Positions 42,042 through 51,385 of a stretch of DNA of 64,000 nucleotides are shown piece after piece (positions within the stretch are counted from its first letter, which is position 1; the number at the start of each line of letters is the position of its first letter). Source of the stretch: Duganella guangzhouensis (GTDB taxonomy: Bacteria; Pseudomonadota; Gammaproteobacteria; Burkholderiales; Burkholderiaceae_D); assembly GCF_009674535.1 (NCBI RefSeq), contig NZ_WKJK01000006.1:343556-407555 (forward strand), read 5' to 3'. The notes under the pieces were generated by a model. That model worked only from the letters and a program-made list of their open reading frames with translations. It made no database searches and had not been told where the DNA came from. The translations under genes and the position numbers were made by a program.

Positions 42042-42857
42042 CTACAGTCTTGTACGAAACAAACCTGTGATGCGACGGAATGCGCCGGGTGCCATGCCAT
42101 ACATGGCGTTGAAACAACGGTAGAAGTGCGGCTGGTCGGTATAGCCGGCCACCAGGCAGGCCTCCAGCGTGGTCAGTTTGCCGCCGATCAGCAGGCCCAT
42201 GGCGCGCTCCATGCGGCACTGGCGGTGATACTCGCCGGGCGTCTGCCGGGTAAATTTGCGGAATGCGCGTGTCAGATGCACCGGGTGCACATCCAGCTCG
42301 CCGGCGATTTCCTCCAGTCCCAGCGCCTGATGATGACGGTCCTGTATCAGCTCGCGCGCCAGCTTGAGCCAGGGCGGTGGATGGCGCGATGAGGTCTCGC
42401 CGCACCGGCTGGCGGTGGTGGTATCCAGCAGCTCCAGCGCCAGCGCTTCGCCATGGACGGCGTCATCATCATCAAGGGAACGAAAGAGCGACATCGCCAG
42501 CCGCAAGTCGTGCAGGCGCAGTGGATGGCTGGACGGCAGGCCATCGCTCAAACCGCGCGCGCGGTCCGCCGCAATGGAGACCGTCATGAAGCTGCCATTC
42601 AGATTAAGGAAACAATCGCGATGTTCGGTGCCGGCCGGATTGAACACCAGCGCCGGACCGTGTGACACCCGTTCCGCACCATAGGCCAGCGACTGATAGG
42701 CACCGCTGAGAACCAGTACGAAATGCACATCGCTGTGGGTGTGAACCTGCATCTCCTCCATTGGCACGGTAGGCCGCATGCAGGCGATCTGAAAGGGGCC
42801 GACGCTACGGGGCGCCAGGCTACTGCCAAAGAACGATCCATGCCGCAGTATTCTCAC
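42042..42857 (-). CDS. AraC-family transcriptional regulator
   Basis: A 271-residue regulator with an N-terminal cupin-like ligand domain (about 1-130; EMQVHTHSDVHFVLVLSGAYQSL) and a C-terminal double HTH (about 165-265; LGLEEIAGELDVHPVHLTRAFRKFTRQTPGEYHRQCRMERAMGLL). The start is a GTG at 42857, with GAAAGG upstream; an internal ATG is out of frame. It lies between the PepSY reductase gene (32 bases) and the serine hydrolase gene (50 bases), all on the minus strand, so it may be part of the Fur-controlled transcript and may regulate the hydrolase. Confidence 0.87.
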   Translation of the reverse strand: MRILRHGSFFGSSLAPRSVGPFQIACMRPTVPMEEMQVHTHSDVHFVLVLSGAYQSLAYGAERVSHGPALVFNPAGTEHRDCFLNLNGSFMTVSIAADRARGLSDGLPSSHPLRLHDLRLAMSLFRSLDDDDAVHGEALALELLDTTTASRCGETSSRHPPPWLKLARELIQDRHHQALGLEEIAGELDVHPVHLTRAFRKFTRQTPGEYHRQCRMERAMGLLIGGKLTTLEACLVAGYTDQPHFYRCFNAMYGMAPGAFRRITGLFRTRL

Positions 42858-42889
42858 GCCGGCCGCCTTTCAGGGGAAGTTAGAGCGGT

Positions 42890-45280
42890 TCAGTATACAT
42901 CGCGCCGGTAGCGGCCCTCCTCCGCCAGTTGTTCCAGCTGGGCGCGGCCGAGGATGTCGGCCAGGGCGTCGTCGACGCCGCCTGCCATGCCTTGCAGGCT
43001 GCCGCAGACGTAGATGATGGCGCCGTCGTTGACCCAGGCGCGTACGGTGTCGGCGCGGTCGCGCAGGCAGTCCTGCACGTAGCCGCCGCCGGTGACATCG
43101 CGCGAGTAGACCAGGTCCAGCTCGGGCAGGAAGCCCTGCGCGCGCCAACCTTCGATCTCTTGCGCGCAGATGGCGTCATGCTCGCGCTGGCGTTCACCGA
43201 ACACCAGCCAGTTGCGCCGCGCGCCATCCAGCACACGCGCGCGCAGGTGCGAGCGCAAGCCGGCGATGCCGGAGCCGTTGCCGATGTAGAGGGCCGGCGC
43301 CTCCGCCGCGCAGGCATCGAAGGAGGGGTTGGCGATCAGCCGCACCCGCACCTCGTCGCCCAGCGCCGCCTGGTCGGTCAGCCAGCCGGAGGCCAGGCCC
43401 AACCCTTCTTCATTACGCACCTGACGCACGATCAACTGCAGGCTGCCATCCGCCGGCACCGACGCCAACGAGTAGCGGCGCGGCGCCACGTCCGGGCCGT
43501 AGTGGCCCGGCCAGATGTCCACCAGCGCGCCCGGACGCCAGCCGGCACCGATCTCGCCGCCCAAGGTCACCTCGTACAGCGGGAAGCCGACGCTGCCCGG
43601 ATTGAGCAGCGTGCGCCCGTCCAGACGCCAGCTGGCGTAATCGCTATCATCAGCGGCCGCGCTCAACGTGATGTCGGCAGTCTCGCCCTCCATCAGCCCA
43701 CGCAGCGCATGACCCCAGCGCGTCAGCGCGCCGGCATCGCCGTTATCCACTTCAATGATCGGATGCAGCGGCTGCGCGCCCATGAAGGCCAGACGCTGAT
43801 CCAGCGTGCGGCCAAAGCCGCAGAACTGCACATAGTTGCGGTCCCCCAGCGCCAGCACGGCGTACTGCATATGCTGCAGCTCCGCTTTGGCCGCGTGCAG
43901 CAGACGGCTGAAACGACGCGCGCTATCCGGCGGCTCGCCCTCGCCAAAGCTGCTGGCGACGAACAGCGCGCGACGATATTGCCCCAGCTGCGGCGGCGTC
44001 AATTTTTCCAGCGACTGCACATGCACCGCCACGCCAGCCTTCTGCAAGGCCGCCGCGCTTTGCAGCGCCAGACGTTCGGCCTGGCCGGTCTGGCTGGCGT
44101 AGGCCATCAGCACCGGATCATCATGCGCCGCACCAGCCGGCACCGAGGCGGCGAACTGCGCGCGCTCAGCGCGGGCGATGCGTTTCTGCTTGCGGCGATT
44201 CAGATACAGCATCCAGCCGGTGATACCAAAGCCCGGCAGCGCCAGCGCGGCGATGAACACGATCAGCTGACCCACCACGCCAAAGTAGGTACCGAGGTGC
44301 AGCGGATAGATGGTCGACTGGAAGCGTGCGCCGAGCGGCTTGTCGGCATACAGCTCATTCTTCAGCAACGCGCCGCTTTGCAGGTTGATCGACATGCTGC
44401 TGCGCGCTCGTACGTGTGGCGCATCCTTGGCCACCCACAGAATCTGCAACGGCGCGCTGGCGCGCTCCGGCAGACGCAGGAACGCCATCTGCCAGTTGGG
44501 CGCCGTCTGCTGGAAGGTGGCCCAGCTCTGCGTCAGATCGGCCGGTTCGGCCTTCGGCGGCTTGGCGCCCTTCGGCTTGGTCGCGCCCGCGTCACGCGGC
44601 GGACGCAGGGTGCCCATCCAGCCATCCGCCATGTCGCGGATCGGATCGAAGGCCCAGTACACGCCGGACAGCGTGAACACCATGAACACCACCATCACCC
44701 AGGTACCCACCACCGAGTGCAAGCCCCACAGGAAGGAACGGCCTTTCATGCGTACATCGAAGGTCAGCCAGGTGCGCCAGTCCCACACGCGGCGCGGCCA
44801 GCGCAGATAGATACCGGTCAACGCAAGCCCCATCAGGCAAAACGCCAGCACGCCGGCGACCATCTTGCCCGGATCGCGCGGCAGCAGCAGGAAGCGGTGC
44901 AGCTGCTCGGTCCATTCGAAGAAGCCTTCATAGGCCAGTTCTGGCAGCAGCGCGCCAGTGTAGGGATTGAGATAAATCGTTTCGCCCTTGCGTTCACCCG
45001 GCGCCGGCGCCAGGCCAATGCGTGCGCTGGAACCCGGCGTGTCGTACAGGATGATGCTGGTCACGCGTTCGTGCGGTTTGACCTGCTGCGCGGCCAGCAT
45101 GAACTGCTGCGGCGTCAGCACCGGCGCGCTTTGTACGGCGACGTTGCGCACGCCCGGGTTCAGCGCATCGAGTATCTGCTCGCGGAAGGCCAGGATGGCA
45201 CCGGTCAGACCGATCACCATCAGGACAGTGCCGGCGGTGATGCCGACAAACCAATGCAGCTGGAACCAAAGCTTTTTCAC
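42890..45280 (-). CDS. PepSY-TM / flavodoxin / FAD-NAD(P)H reductase fusion
   Basis: A 796-residue inner-membrane flavoprotein. The N-terminal half (1-about 385) is a PepSY-associated TM domain with four membrane segments (WFVGITAGTVLMVIGLTGAILAF, the last near ALALPGFGITGWMLYLNRR). It is followed by a flavodoxin domain (about 400-545; MAYASQTGQAERLALQSAAAL and SSFGEGEPPDSA) and a ferredoxin-NADP reductase-like module (about 565-796; RYSLASVPADG for FAD, YIGNGSGIAGLRSHL for NADP). This layout is known for putative ferric or ferric-siderophore reductases. The start is GTG 45280. A Fur box covers its promoter, supporting iron regulation. No TonB receptor is nearby. Confidence 0.9.
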   Translation of the reverse strand: MKKLWFQLHWFVGITAGTVLMVIGLTGAILAFREQILDALNPGVRNVAVQSAPVLTPQQFMLAAQQVKPHERVTSIILYDTPGSSARIGLAPAPGERKGETIYLNPYTGALLPELAYEGFFEWTEQLHRFLLLPRDPGKMVAGVLAFCLMGLALTGIYLRWPRRVWDWRTWLTFDVRMKGRSFLWGLHSVVGTWVMVVFMVFTLSGVYWAFDPIRDMADGWMGTLRPPRDAGATKPKGAKPPKAEPADLTQSWATFQQTAPNWQMAFLRLPERASAPLQILWVAKDAPHVRARSSMSINLQSGALLKNELYADKPLGARFQSTIYPLHLGTYFGVVGQLIVFIAALALPGFGITGWMLYLNRRKQKRIARAERAQFAASVPAGAAHDDPVLMAYASQTGQAERLALQSAAALQKAGVAVHVQSLEKLTPPQLGQYRRALFVASSFGEGEPPDSARRFSRLLHAAKAELQHMQYAVLALGDRNYVQFCGFGRTLDQRLAFMGAQPLHPIIEVDNGDAGALTRWGHALRGLMEGETADITLSAAADDSDYASWRLDGRTLLNPGSVGFPLYEVTLGGEIGAGWRPGALVDIWPGHYGPDVAPRRYSLASVPADGSLQLIVRQVRNEEGLGLASGWLTDQAALGDEVRVRLIANPSFDACAAEAPALYIGNGSGIAGLRSHLRARVLDGARRNWLVFGERQREHDAICAQEIEGWRAQGFLPELDLVYSRDVTGGGYVQDCLRDRADTVRAWVNDGAIIYVCGSLQGMAGGVDDALADILGRAQLEQLAEEGRYRRDVY

Positions 45281-45353
45281 AGATCGACTTTCACACTCAG
45301 TTTAATCGGGCGCATACCCGCATGGGACGGGCCAATATAAAGGAATCCCGATC

Positions 45354-45382
45354 ATTCTATAGATAATGCGAATCATTATCAA
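45354..45382 (-). promoter_or_regulatory. promoter of the PepSY reductase gene overlapped by a Fur box
   Basis: On the minus strand, TTGATA (45377-45382) and TAGAAT (45354-45359) are separated by exactly 17 bases, a near-consensus sigma-70 promoter. GATAATGCGAATCATTATC at 45362-45380 matches the 19-bp Fur consensus at 17 positions and fills the spacer, so holo-Fur would block transcription when iron is sufficient. Confidence 0.85.
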
Positions 45383-45410
45383 TTGTGGGTGTCCGCATCC
45401 CGGTCCACCA

Positions 45411-45437
45411 AAAGAAAAGCCGCCAGATGGCGGCTTT
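45411..45437 (-). terminator. rho-independent terminator of the chemoreceptor gene
   Basis: On the minus strand, AAAGCCGCC and GGCGGCTTT form a nine-base stem with an ATCT loop, followed by TTTTCTTTT, 24 bases past the stop codon at 45461. Confidence 0.88.
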
Positions 45438-45460
45438 GCGGGAACTTGCAGCGTGAGACG

Positions 45461-47047
45461 TCAGGCGGCCGCCAGCAGCGCGCGCACCGGTTGGCGTCGG
45501 GCGCCGCCGCGATCCACCCGGAACGCCGCCACCGCCTGCGACAGATTGCTGGCCTGCTCTTCCAGCGAGGCCGACGCCGCAGCCGCCTGCTCAACCAGCG
45601 CGGCATTCTGCTGCGTGGTGGCATCCAGCGTCGATACCGCCTGATTGATCTGGCTGATGCCGACTTCCTGTTCCTGACCGGCCGCGCTGATCGCCACCAT
45701 GATGCTGGTCACGCGCTCGATGCTGCTCACGATTTCTTCCATGGTGGCGCCGGCCTCGCGTACCTGGCTGACGCCGCCATCGACCTGGGTCACCGAAGCG
45801 CTGATCAGCGCCTTGATATCCTTGGCCGCCTCGGCGCTGCGATGCGCCAGGCTCCGCACCTCGGACGCCACTACCGCGAAGCCACGACCCTGTTCACCGG
45901 CACGCGCCGCTTCCACGGCGGCATTCAGCGCCAGAATATTGGTCTGGAACGCGATACCGTCGATCACGCCGATGATGTCCGCAATCCGGCTGGAGGCGGC
46001 ACGGATCGATTCCATGGTGTGAATCACATTGCCCACCACCTCGCCGCCGCGCGCCGCCACTCGCGACGCTTCCTGCGCCAGCTCATTGGACTGACGGGCG
46101 TTATCGGAATTCTGCCGCACGGTCGCGGTCAGCTGCTCCAGCGAGGATGCGGTTTCCTCCAAACTGGCGGCCTGCTGCTCGGTACGGCCGGACAGGTCCA
46201 GATTGCCGGTGGCGATTTCGGAAGTGGCGGTGGCGATGCTGGCCGCGCCGTCGCGCACACTGATGACGGTGGCCGCCAGCTTGGTTTGCATCTGCTCCAG
46301 CGCGCGCATCAGCTCCGACATCTCGTCATTGCCGCGCACTTCGATATGGTTGGCCAGATCGCCGTCAGCCATGCGCTCGAAGTGCGTGACCGAGGCGCGG
46401 ATTGGCACCAGGATGGAACGCAGCAAGGACACTGCGGCCGCCAATATCAACAGCACGCCACCGGCGATGGTGCCGATGGTCAGCCAGCGCTGGCTGGCGT
46501 AGCGGGTCTGGCTCTGCTCGTATTGGCTGGTATTCGATTTGGCCTGGAACTCGCCCAGCTTCTCGGCGCTCTCCGACAGCTTGGAGAACAGCGGCTGCAT
46601 CTTGCTCATGGTGATTTTGTCGGCCAGCACGGCGTCCTTGTCACGCAGCGCACGCAGCAGCGGCTCCAGACCCTGCTCGCGGAATGCCTTGCGGTCCTTG
46701 TCCATCTGGTCCGACAACAGCTTTTCGTCGTCGCCCTGCGGCAGCGCCAGATAGCGCGCCCACGCCTTGTCGGACGTGGCCATGAAGCTTTCGGCGCGGG
46801 CCATGGTCTTGTCCGAATCCGGCAATTCACCGTGCATGGTGACCCGGTCCAGCGCCAGCCGGGCGCGCGCCAGCGTCAGTTGTGATTCGGCGATGGCCAT
46901 CGCCGACGGCATGGTATTTTCGTTGGCGTCTTGCAGGCTCAGGTTGACCTTCTGCATACCGTACAAACCGCTCAGACCCGTTACCACTATCAATACCCCA
47001 AGCACGACCATGGTCGCGATAAGCCTGAATTTGATCGTCACCTTCAT
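45461..47047 (-). CDS. methyl-accepting chemotaxis protein
   Basis: A 528-residue chemoreceptor. TM1 at residues 8-30 ([21 protein letters not shown]), a four-helix-bundle periplasmic domain (about 32-190), TM2 about 191-212 ([22 protein letters not shown]), HAMP (about 213-268) and a long cytosolic signalling coiled coil with the hairpin tip [32 protein letters not shown]. The short C-terminal tail ([12 protein letters not shown]) has no NWETF-type pentapeptide. The ligand is unknown. It is monocistronic with its own terminator. Confidence 0.95.
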   Translation of the reverse strand: MKVTIKFRLIATMVVLGVLIVVTGLSGLYGMQKVNLSLQDANENTMPSAMAIAESQLTLARARLALDRVTMHGELPDSDKTMARAESFMATSDKAWARYLALPQGDDEKLLSDQMDKDRKAFREQGLEPLLRALRDKDAVLADKITMSKMQPLFSKLSESAEKLGEFQAKSNTSQYEQSQTRYASQRWLTIGTIAGGVLLILAAAVSLLRSILVPIRASVTHFERMADGDLANHIEVRGNDEMSELMRALEQMQTKLAATVISVRDGAASIATATSEIATGNLDLSGRTEQQAASLEETASSLEQLTATVRQNSDNARQSNELAQEASRVAARGGEVVGNVIHTMESIRAASSRIADIIGVIDGIAFQTNILALNAAVEAARAGEQGRGFAVVASEVRSLAHRSAEAAKDIKALISASVTQVDGGVSQVREAGATMEEIVSSIERVTSIMVAISAAGQEQEVGISQINQAVSTLDATTQQNAALVEQAAAASASLEEQASNLSQAVAAFRVDRGGARRQPVRALLAAA

Positions 47048-47271
47048 GATGAAACACTCCGTCTACTAAGTCGCGGAGCAAGGTCCGCAGGTCGGCAGCG
47101 TAGCGGCTGCGAAGAAAGGAAGTGAAACGGGTATGAGGTTTCAAGGGAAATTTCCCGGTGGAATCAATTCTACGCCTAGTTTGTGACAATTGGAAAGAAT
47201 TTGTTAATTACTATCAATGTGCACGGGACTAAACTGTTGGGAAATAGCCGACAACAGCTAGTGTCCACGCT

Positions 47272-47300
47272 TTGACAGATTAAACTTTAAAGAACACAAT
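47272..47300 (+). promoter_or_regulatory. candidate hipBA promoter
   Basis: A consensus TTGACA at 47272-47277 is followed after 17 bases by CACAAT (four of six matches to the -10 consensus), 43 bases ahead of the hipB start. The nearby TTTAAGGCATTAAA and TTAAACTTTAA form short inverted repeats that could be HipB operators. The 47048-47271 part of the spacer shows nothing else. Confidence 0.45.
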
Positions 47301-47342
47301 TTAAGGCATTAAATAGAATAACCTGATACAGCGCCCATTTTT

Positions 47343-47660
47343 ATGGACTTTACATTCGCATCAAACACCGAAATAGCGCAGACGCTGGGCAAAAGGTTGG
47401 CAGCAATTCGTCTGCAGCGATGCTGGTCCCAAAAAGAGCTGGCAGCACGCGCCGGCCTGAGTCGCAATGCCATCCAAACATTTGAAACGATGGGGACCAC
47501 CTCGCTGAGCAGTTTGATTGCGATGGTACGTGCGCTGGGTCTGGAGGCGGAGCTGGCGACGCTGTTTCATCTGCCCGAGCCGAAGTCCATCGCCGCAATG
47601 GAGGCGGAGGCTGCGGGTCGACGCAAACGCGCGCCACGCACAGCAAAAGGCCAGCCATGA
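47343..47660 (+). CDS. hipB: HipB-like antitoxin, XRE-family HTH
   Basis: A 105-residue DNA-binding protein with an XRE-type HTH at about residues 12-65 (LGKRLAAIRLQRCWSQKELAARAGLSRNAIQTFETMG). The Arg/Lys-rich tail (AAGRRKRAPRTAKGQP) may contact the toxin. Its stop overlaps the hipA start (ATGA), the usual arrangement of type II hipBA modules in which HipB neutralises HipA and represses the operon. It has no strong Shine-Dalgarno sequence. The gene name rests on the pairing with hipA. Confidence 0.85.
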   Translation: MDFTFASNTEIAQTLGKRLAAIRLQRCWSQKELAARAGLSRNAIQTFETMGTTSLSSLIAMVRALGLEAELATLFHLPEPKSIAAMEAEAAGRRKRAPRTAKGQP

Positions 47661-48880
47661 AGAAAATCGAAGTGCGCTATCAGGGATGGGGCGAGGACTG
47701 GTTGCTAGGGGTCCTTGCGGACAATGGACGCAACATCCTGTTTGAATACTCCCCCGAGGCACTCACGCAGCAGTTGGAATTGTCCCCATACAAACTCAAG
47801 CTACAACAGCACGCCTTCGACAACTTCCCGCGCCACCTTGACCATCTGCCCGGACTCATCGCCGACTCACTGCCTGACGGCTGGGGTAGAGTTCTGATGG
47901 ACCGCCTGTTCCGTCAGTCAGGCTGGGACCGGGAACCGATCTCGCCGCTGACACGACTTGGCTTCATCGGTCATCGGTCGATGGGCGCGTTGTCGTTCGT
48001 GCCGCAGATCCAACCCAATATGGCGCCGGCGTGGCTCGACCTGCAGCAATTAGCCGAAGATACCCAAGTGGTCCTTCGTGACGCAGACCCCGCGTCGCTG
48101 CAACAGCTTGCCATTCTGGGCGGTTCGCCCCATGGCGCGCGGCCGAAGGCGCTGGTCCACCTCGACAGGGGCACAGGTTCCATCAGCAGTGACGCCACTG
48201 CGACCTCCGACGCTATTTTGGTCAAGTTTCCAGCGCAGGGCGAGCATAAAGAGGTTTGCGCCATCGAACAGGTGTACGCCTGCCTGGCCAGGCGCTGCGG
48301 CCTCGACATGCCCGCAACGCACTACTTCGACCTTGGGCCGAAGCTCGCCGGCTTTGGCATTCAGCGCTTCGACATTGAGCGAGGCATGCGGGTGCCTATC
48401 CACACGCTGGCCGGCTTGCTGCATGCCGATTTTCGCGAGCCACAAGTCGACTACCAAACGTTTCTGCGCGCCACGCGATTCATGACCAAGGACATCCGGG
48501 AGGTGTGGAAAGCGTTCGAGCGCGCAGTGTTCAACGTGCTGTTCAACAATCGGGATGACCATGCCAAAAACTTCTCGTACCGCCTCGACCAGGCTCGGCA
48601 ATGGAAGCTGGCACCCTGCTACGACCTGACGTTCAATGTCGGGCCGGGCAACCAGCATTTTATGGATGTCGAAGGTGAGGCCAGCAACATCCAGCGCAGC
48701 CATCTGCTGGCCCTAGCCAAGAACGCGGACCTCGACCAGGATGGTGCTGGACACATCATTGACCGGATGATCGCCGTGGTCGCCGAGCTTCCAGACTTGC
48801 TTAAAAATGCCCCGATACGGTCATCTACCATTTCAACCATCACCAAGCAGATTCGTTCAAACCGCGACCGGCTCAAATAA
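47657..48880 (+). CDS. hipA: HipA-family serine/threonine kinase toxin
   Basis: A 407-residue protein with the N-terminal HipA_N domain and the C-terminal kinase domain. The ATP-loop region is LGGSPHGARPKALVHL, the substrate-lysine region is ILVKFPAQGEHKEVCAIEQ, the catalytic motif is NNRDDHAKNF (HipA N-x2-D-x-H-x-K-N) and metal binding is in YDLTFNVGPGN. HipA toxins phosphorylate glutamyl-tRNA synthetase or other tRNA synthetases and cause dormancy. The loop SPHG in place of the usual SSGG is a difference near the autophosphorylation serine; Ser is retained once. Length is near E. coli HipA (440). Confidence 0.9.
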   Translation: MKKIEVRYQGWGEDWLLGVLADNGRNILFEYSPEALTQQLELSPYKLKLQQHAFDNFPRHLDHLPGLIADSLPDGWGRVLMDRLFRQSGWDREPISPLTRLGFIGHRSMGALSFVPQIQPNMAPAWLDLQQLAEDTQVVLRDADPASLQQLAILGGSPHGARPKALVHLDRGTGSISSDATATSDAILVKFPAQGEHKEVCAIEQVYACLARRCGLDMPATHYFDLGPKLAGFGIQRFDIERGMRVPIHTLAGLLHADFREPQVDYQTFLRATRFMTKDIREVWKAFERAVFNVLFNNRDDHAKNFSYRLDQARQWKLAPCYDLTFNVGPGNQHFMDVEGEASNIQRSHLLALAKNADLDQDGAGHIIDRMIAVVAELPDLLKNAPIRSSTISTITKQIRSNRDRLK

Positions 48881-48916
48881 GCCGATTACGGCCGGCCCGG
48901 CTCCCTTTCTAGTCCG

Positions 48917-49046
48917 TAGAAATATAGCCGCGAACACGTTGTGGGCTATAGCGAGTGAATCGCCACCGCCACACTCGGGTAAAGTCCCTCAAGAATGTGT
49001 CTCGATTTGCTAAAAAAGTTAAATGTGGCAAATATAGTCGCTAACA
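48917..49046 (-). repeat. transposon-end-like repeats (right-end orientation)
   Basis: CAAATATAGTCGCTAACA at 49029-49046 is the exact reverse complement of 54802-54819, and a degenerate copy (GAAATATAGCCGCGAAC) lies near 48917 in direct order. Termini of TGT...ACA type with repeated internal sites suggest binding sites for a TnsB/TniA-type transposase. The 48881-49075 stretch contains no gene. Confidence 0.5.
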
Positions 49047-49075
49047 GCATGGGCGCTTGTGCTCCTCTCCTACAA

Positions 49076-49550
49076 TGTTGATTTGCAGCGAAATCTGCCC
49101 CACTTCACCACGTAATTTGCAACTGAATCTGACCCACGTTTAAGACACAATCCTACTCAACAAGTTGAGTGGGGAATCGGAGTGATCGACGTGGCACTAC
49201 TAGGCATTATTCGACGCTGGCACATTCGCGACCGGACCCCAGTGAGAGAGATCGCCAGACGTTTAGGCATCTCAAGAAACACTGTTCGGCGCTATCTGCG
49301 CGCTGAAATCACTGAGCCGGCCTACGCCGAGCGGCGCCCACACAGCGCAATAGACAAATATTCGCTCCGGCTTTCGGCCATGCTCAAGACAGAAGCCGCT
49401 CGGTCCCGGAAACAACGACGCACGCTCAAACAAATCCATGAGGACCTAAGAGAATTGGGCTTTGAGGGGTCTTACGACAGGGGCGCGGCGTTCGCGAGGG
49501 TATGGAGGGCGGGTCAATCTGACAGGGTCAATCCTGCCAGCAAACGAACA
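49076..49550 (+). mobile_element. IS21-family deletion derivative, copy 1
   Basis: About 475 bp with termini TGTTGATTTGC and GCAAACGAACA, an imperfect inverted repeat. Inside the left end are repeated subterminal words GAAATCTG(A/C)CCCAC and GAATCTGACCCAC, and inside the right end two GGGTCAAT words, as expected of IS21 multiple transposase-binding sites. Only the first part of istA remains; the rest of istA and all of istB are missing. Copy 2 (54178-54651) has the same internal junction and right boundary, differing by point changes and one deleted base. I see no clear target-site duplication. Confidence 0.8.
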
Positions 49551-50354
49551 AAAGCGTCCAAAGCACTGGCGGAGGCGTTCGTATATGCCAGCGCTGCTCT
49601 CCCTTTTGGGATTCGGCCTTCCGTCAAAATCGGCGAGCATGAGTTCGTCGATGGAGGGGTTGCGGACAATACTCCCATAACACCACTTGCGATGCATGAT
49701 ATCGACGAAGTTTGGATCATTCGCCTTCGTCCAGGCCGGATTAACCTTATGAAGCACACTAGCACGGTTTACGAAGAACAGATGTTCGTGCACGGCGTGC
49801 CGGCGGACAATAGGCATTTGGCGTTTGAGCAATGGTTGCAGAAGATTCGTGTTGTGCAGATCTGCCCCCAGACGGACCTCGGAGGTATGCTCACTGGTAC
49901 GCTCAACTTTGCGGAACACCGAAGTAAAATTCTAGTGAGACAAGGATTTCGAACCGCAATGCGCGTCATCAAGAATCCAAGTGCGGAATTGTGTACGTAC
50001 CACCTCCGGTATAAATTACTTCAGCGCGCGGCGTTCGTAATGAAGGCACTTCCGGGCTGCTCTTTCTGGAATTTTTTTAAACGTGGTTCCAACGATACCG
50101 CGTCGCCTTACCCCGATTTAGCCGCATGGTCTCTGAAATTGCCAAATGAGGTTCAACCAGCCAAGTATCGCCACGCTGCGCCAATTAGGCATGCGGCATC
50201 GCTGTCAGCAGGCATTATCTCCGCTTCCCTGGCTGCTACTGCTTTTCATGAGAGTCGACATTTCGCAAGCAGCCTTTGGGTCACCTTGGCCGTTTGGCTC
50301 ATCTTTGTTTTCCCCGGTTGGTGGCCACGTTTTAGACGCATGCAGGGCCTATGA
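49182..50354 (+). pseudogene. IstA N-terminus fused in frame to the C-terminal part of a patatin-like phospholipase
   Basis: A 390-codon chimeric frame. Residues 1-about 112 are the IstA start (GTG, then IDVALLGIIRRWHIRD and the HTH segment REIARRLGISRNTVRRYLRAE). Residues about 113-123 come from the IS right end. From about residue 124 the frame enters a patatin-like protein: ASAALPFGI, then VDGGVADNTPI, which contains the catalytic Asp motif, and LGGMLTGTLNF, ending with a hydrophobic segment (SLWVTLAVWLIFVFPGWW). The GxSxG nucleophile half of the phospholipase is absent, so catalysis is not expected. The fusion may be translated from the istA start but I regard it as remnant DNA. Confidence 0.72.
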
Positions 50355-50491
50355 GAACTGAGCTAGGTAATACTGAGCATTCTCATCAAGCCGGACACTC
50401 ATTCTCATCTCATCCGCACAGCCCATGGCACTTGACGTCGGACTAGCAAGGTTGCTGATCTAAACGGTGCGGTCCCTAAGACTTGACGTCC

Positions 50492-51385
50492 TCATTGCCA
50501 GAGCGGATCGTTGTCCCAACCTGGTGCAAATCCCACGCTCGGCAAGTTCACCTCCGGATGCGCATGGAAAAGATATCGCAGTCCCTCAACGAAATAGTGG
50601 TTGGAGTCAATCACGTTAGTCAGGATTCGAATCACAACTGCTCGCATGTAAAACGTGCCGGCATTGGTGAAGTGGTTGAGGTACTGCGGATGAGCCTTCG
50701 GATCGAACGGTAATGCCCGATTCCAGATCCTGGAGTGATGCGCGCAGGCGTTACGTAACACATTAAGGCTTCTCAACCAGGATTCGAAAATTGGCGGTGT
50801 CGTTCCAAACGAAGCTGCAATTGCCCCCTTGCCCATGTTGAGTTCCTTGTACAGCGTCGACCATTTTCCTAGCGACAGGCATTCGGCGACAGCCCAAGAA
50901 GGCGGCAACAAGGGCGACGTGTAAGTTCTGGTGTAGTGATCGATGAACTGATGACTGGATCTCTCAACTTCACGTGTTGCCTCACTAAACCATTTTGCTT
51001 GATCTTTTCGATCCTTGAAGATTTGCTTTGAGAAATCCAAGTACCAATGTGGCCCGTGAGCGGTGTTGAGCTCCTGCAGGATAGCCGTCCTCACCGCCAC
51101 CTCGATACGGTCAATTTGATCCATAACCAAATTGCGCAGTGCTCGGTCAAACTCGTACACGCTCTGGATCTCAACGAAAGCTGTATTGGGCTTGAATACA
51201 CGCGTCCCATGAGCGAAGCCAGCTAGTGCAGGCACCATGAACGGAAGAGCATAACCGCGGAAGCGGAAATATCCAATCGCACGAATGAAACGTTCGGCAG
51301 ACGGGACGTCGGCGATCGCAAGACCTTTATGTTGAAGGCGTTGAACGCCGGCAGCGACAGTGAGAACTGGTTTCGCGTACTGCAT
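50492..51385 (-). CDS. Abi_2 (AbiD/AbiF-like) family protein
   Basis: A 297-residue protein with the Abi_2 signature: RFIRAIGYFRFRGYALPF near residue 40, YEFDRALRNLVMDQIDRIEVAVRTAIL and the late LRNACAHHSRIWNR. The last contains R-x4-H spacing (RNACAHH) typical of HEPN-type RNases, and Abi_2 proteins such as AbiF/AbiD of lactococci are abortive-infection factors. It most likely acts as an RNase toxin after phage attack, possibly with an RNA partner. The start MQYAKPVLTV (51385) is chosen by alignment; the ribosome-binding site is weak. The gene sits in the IS-bounded segment, unlike its GC-rich surroundings. Confidence 0.83.
   Translation of the reverse strand: MQYAKPVLTVAAGVQRLQHKGLAIADVPSAERFIRAIGYFRFRGYALPFMVPALAGFAHGTRVFKPNTAFVEIQSVYEFDRALRNLVMDQIDRIEVAVRTAILQELNTAHGPHWYLDFSKQIFKDRKDQAKWFSEATREVERSSHQFIDHYTRTYTSPLLPPSWAVAECLSLGKWSTLYKELNMGKGAIAASFGTTPPIFESWLRSLNVLRNACAHHSRIWNRALPFDPKAHPQYLNHFTNAGTFYMRAVVIRILTNVIDSNHYFVEGLRYLFHAHPEVNLPSVGFAPGWDNDPLWQ

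Noticed and set aside
50483..50713. Small plus-strand gene at the end of the Abi_2 gene
   Set aside because: It is antisense to the C-terminal coding part of Abi_2 and has no start signal.
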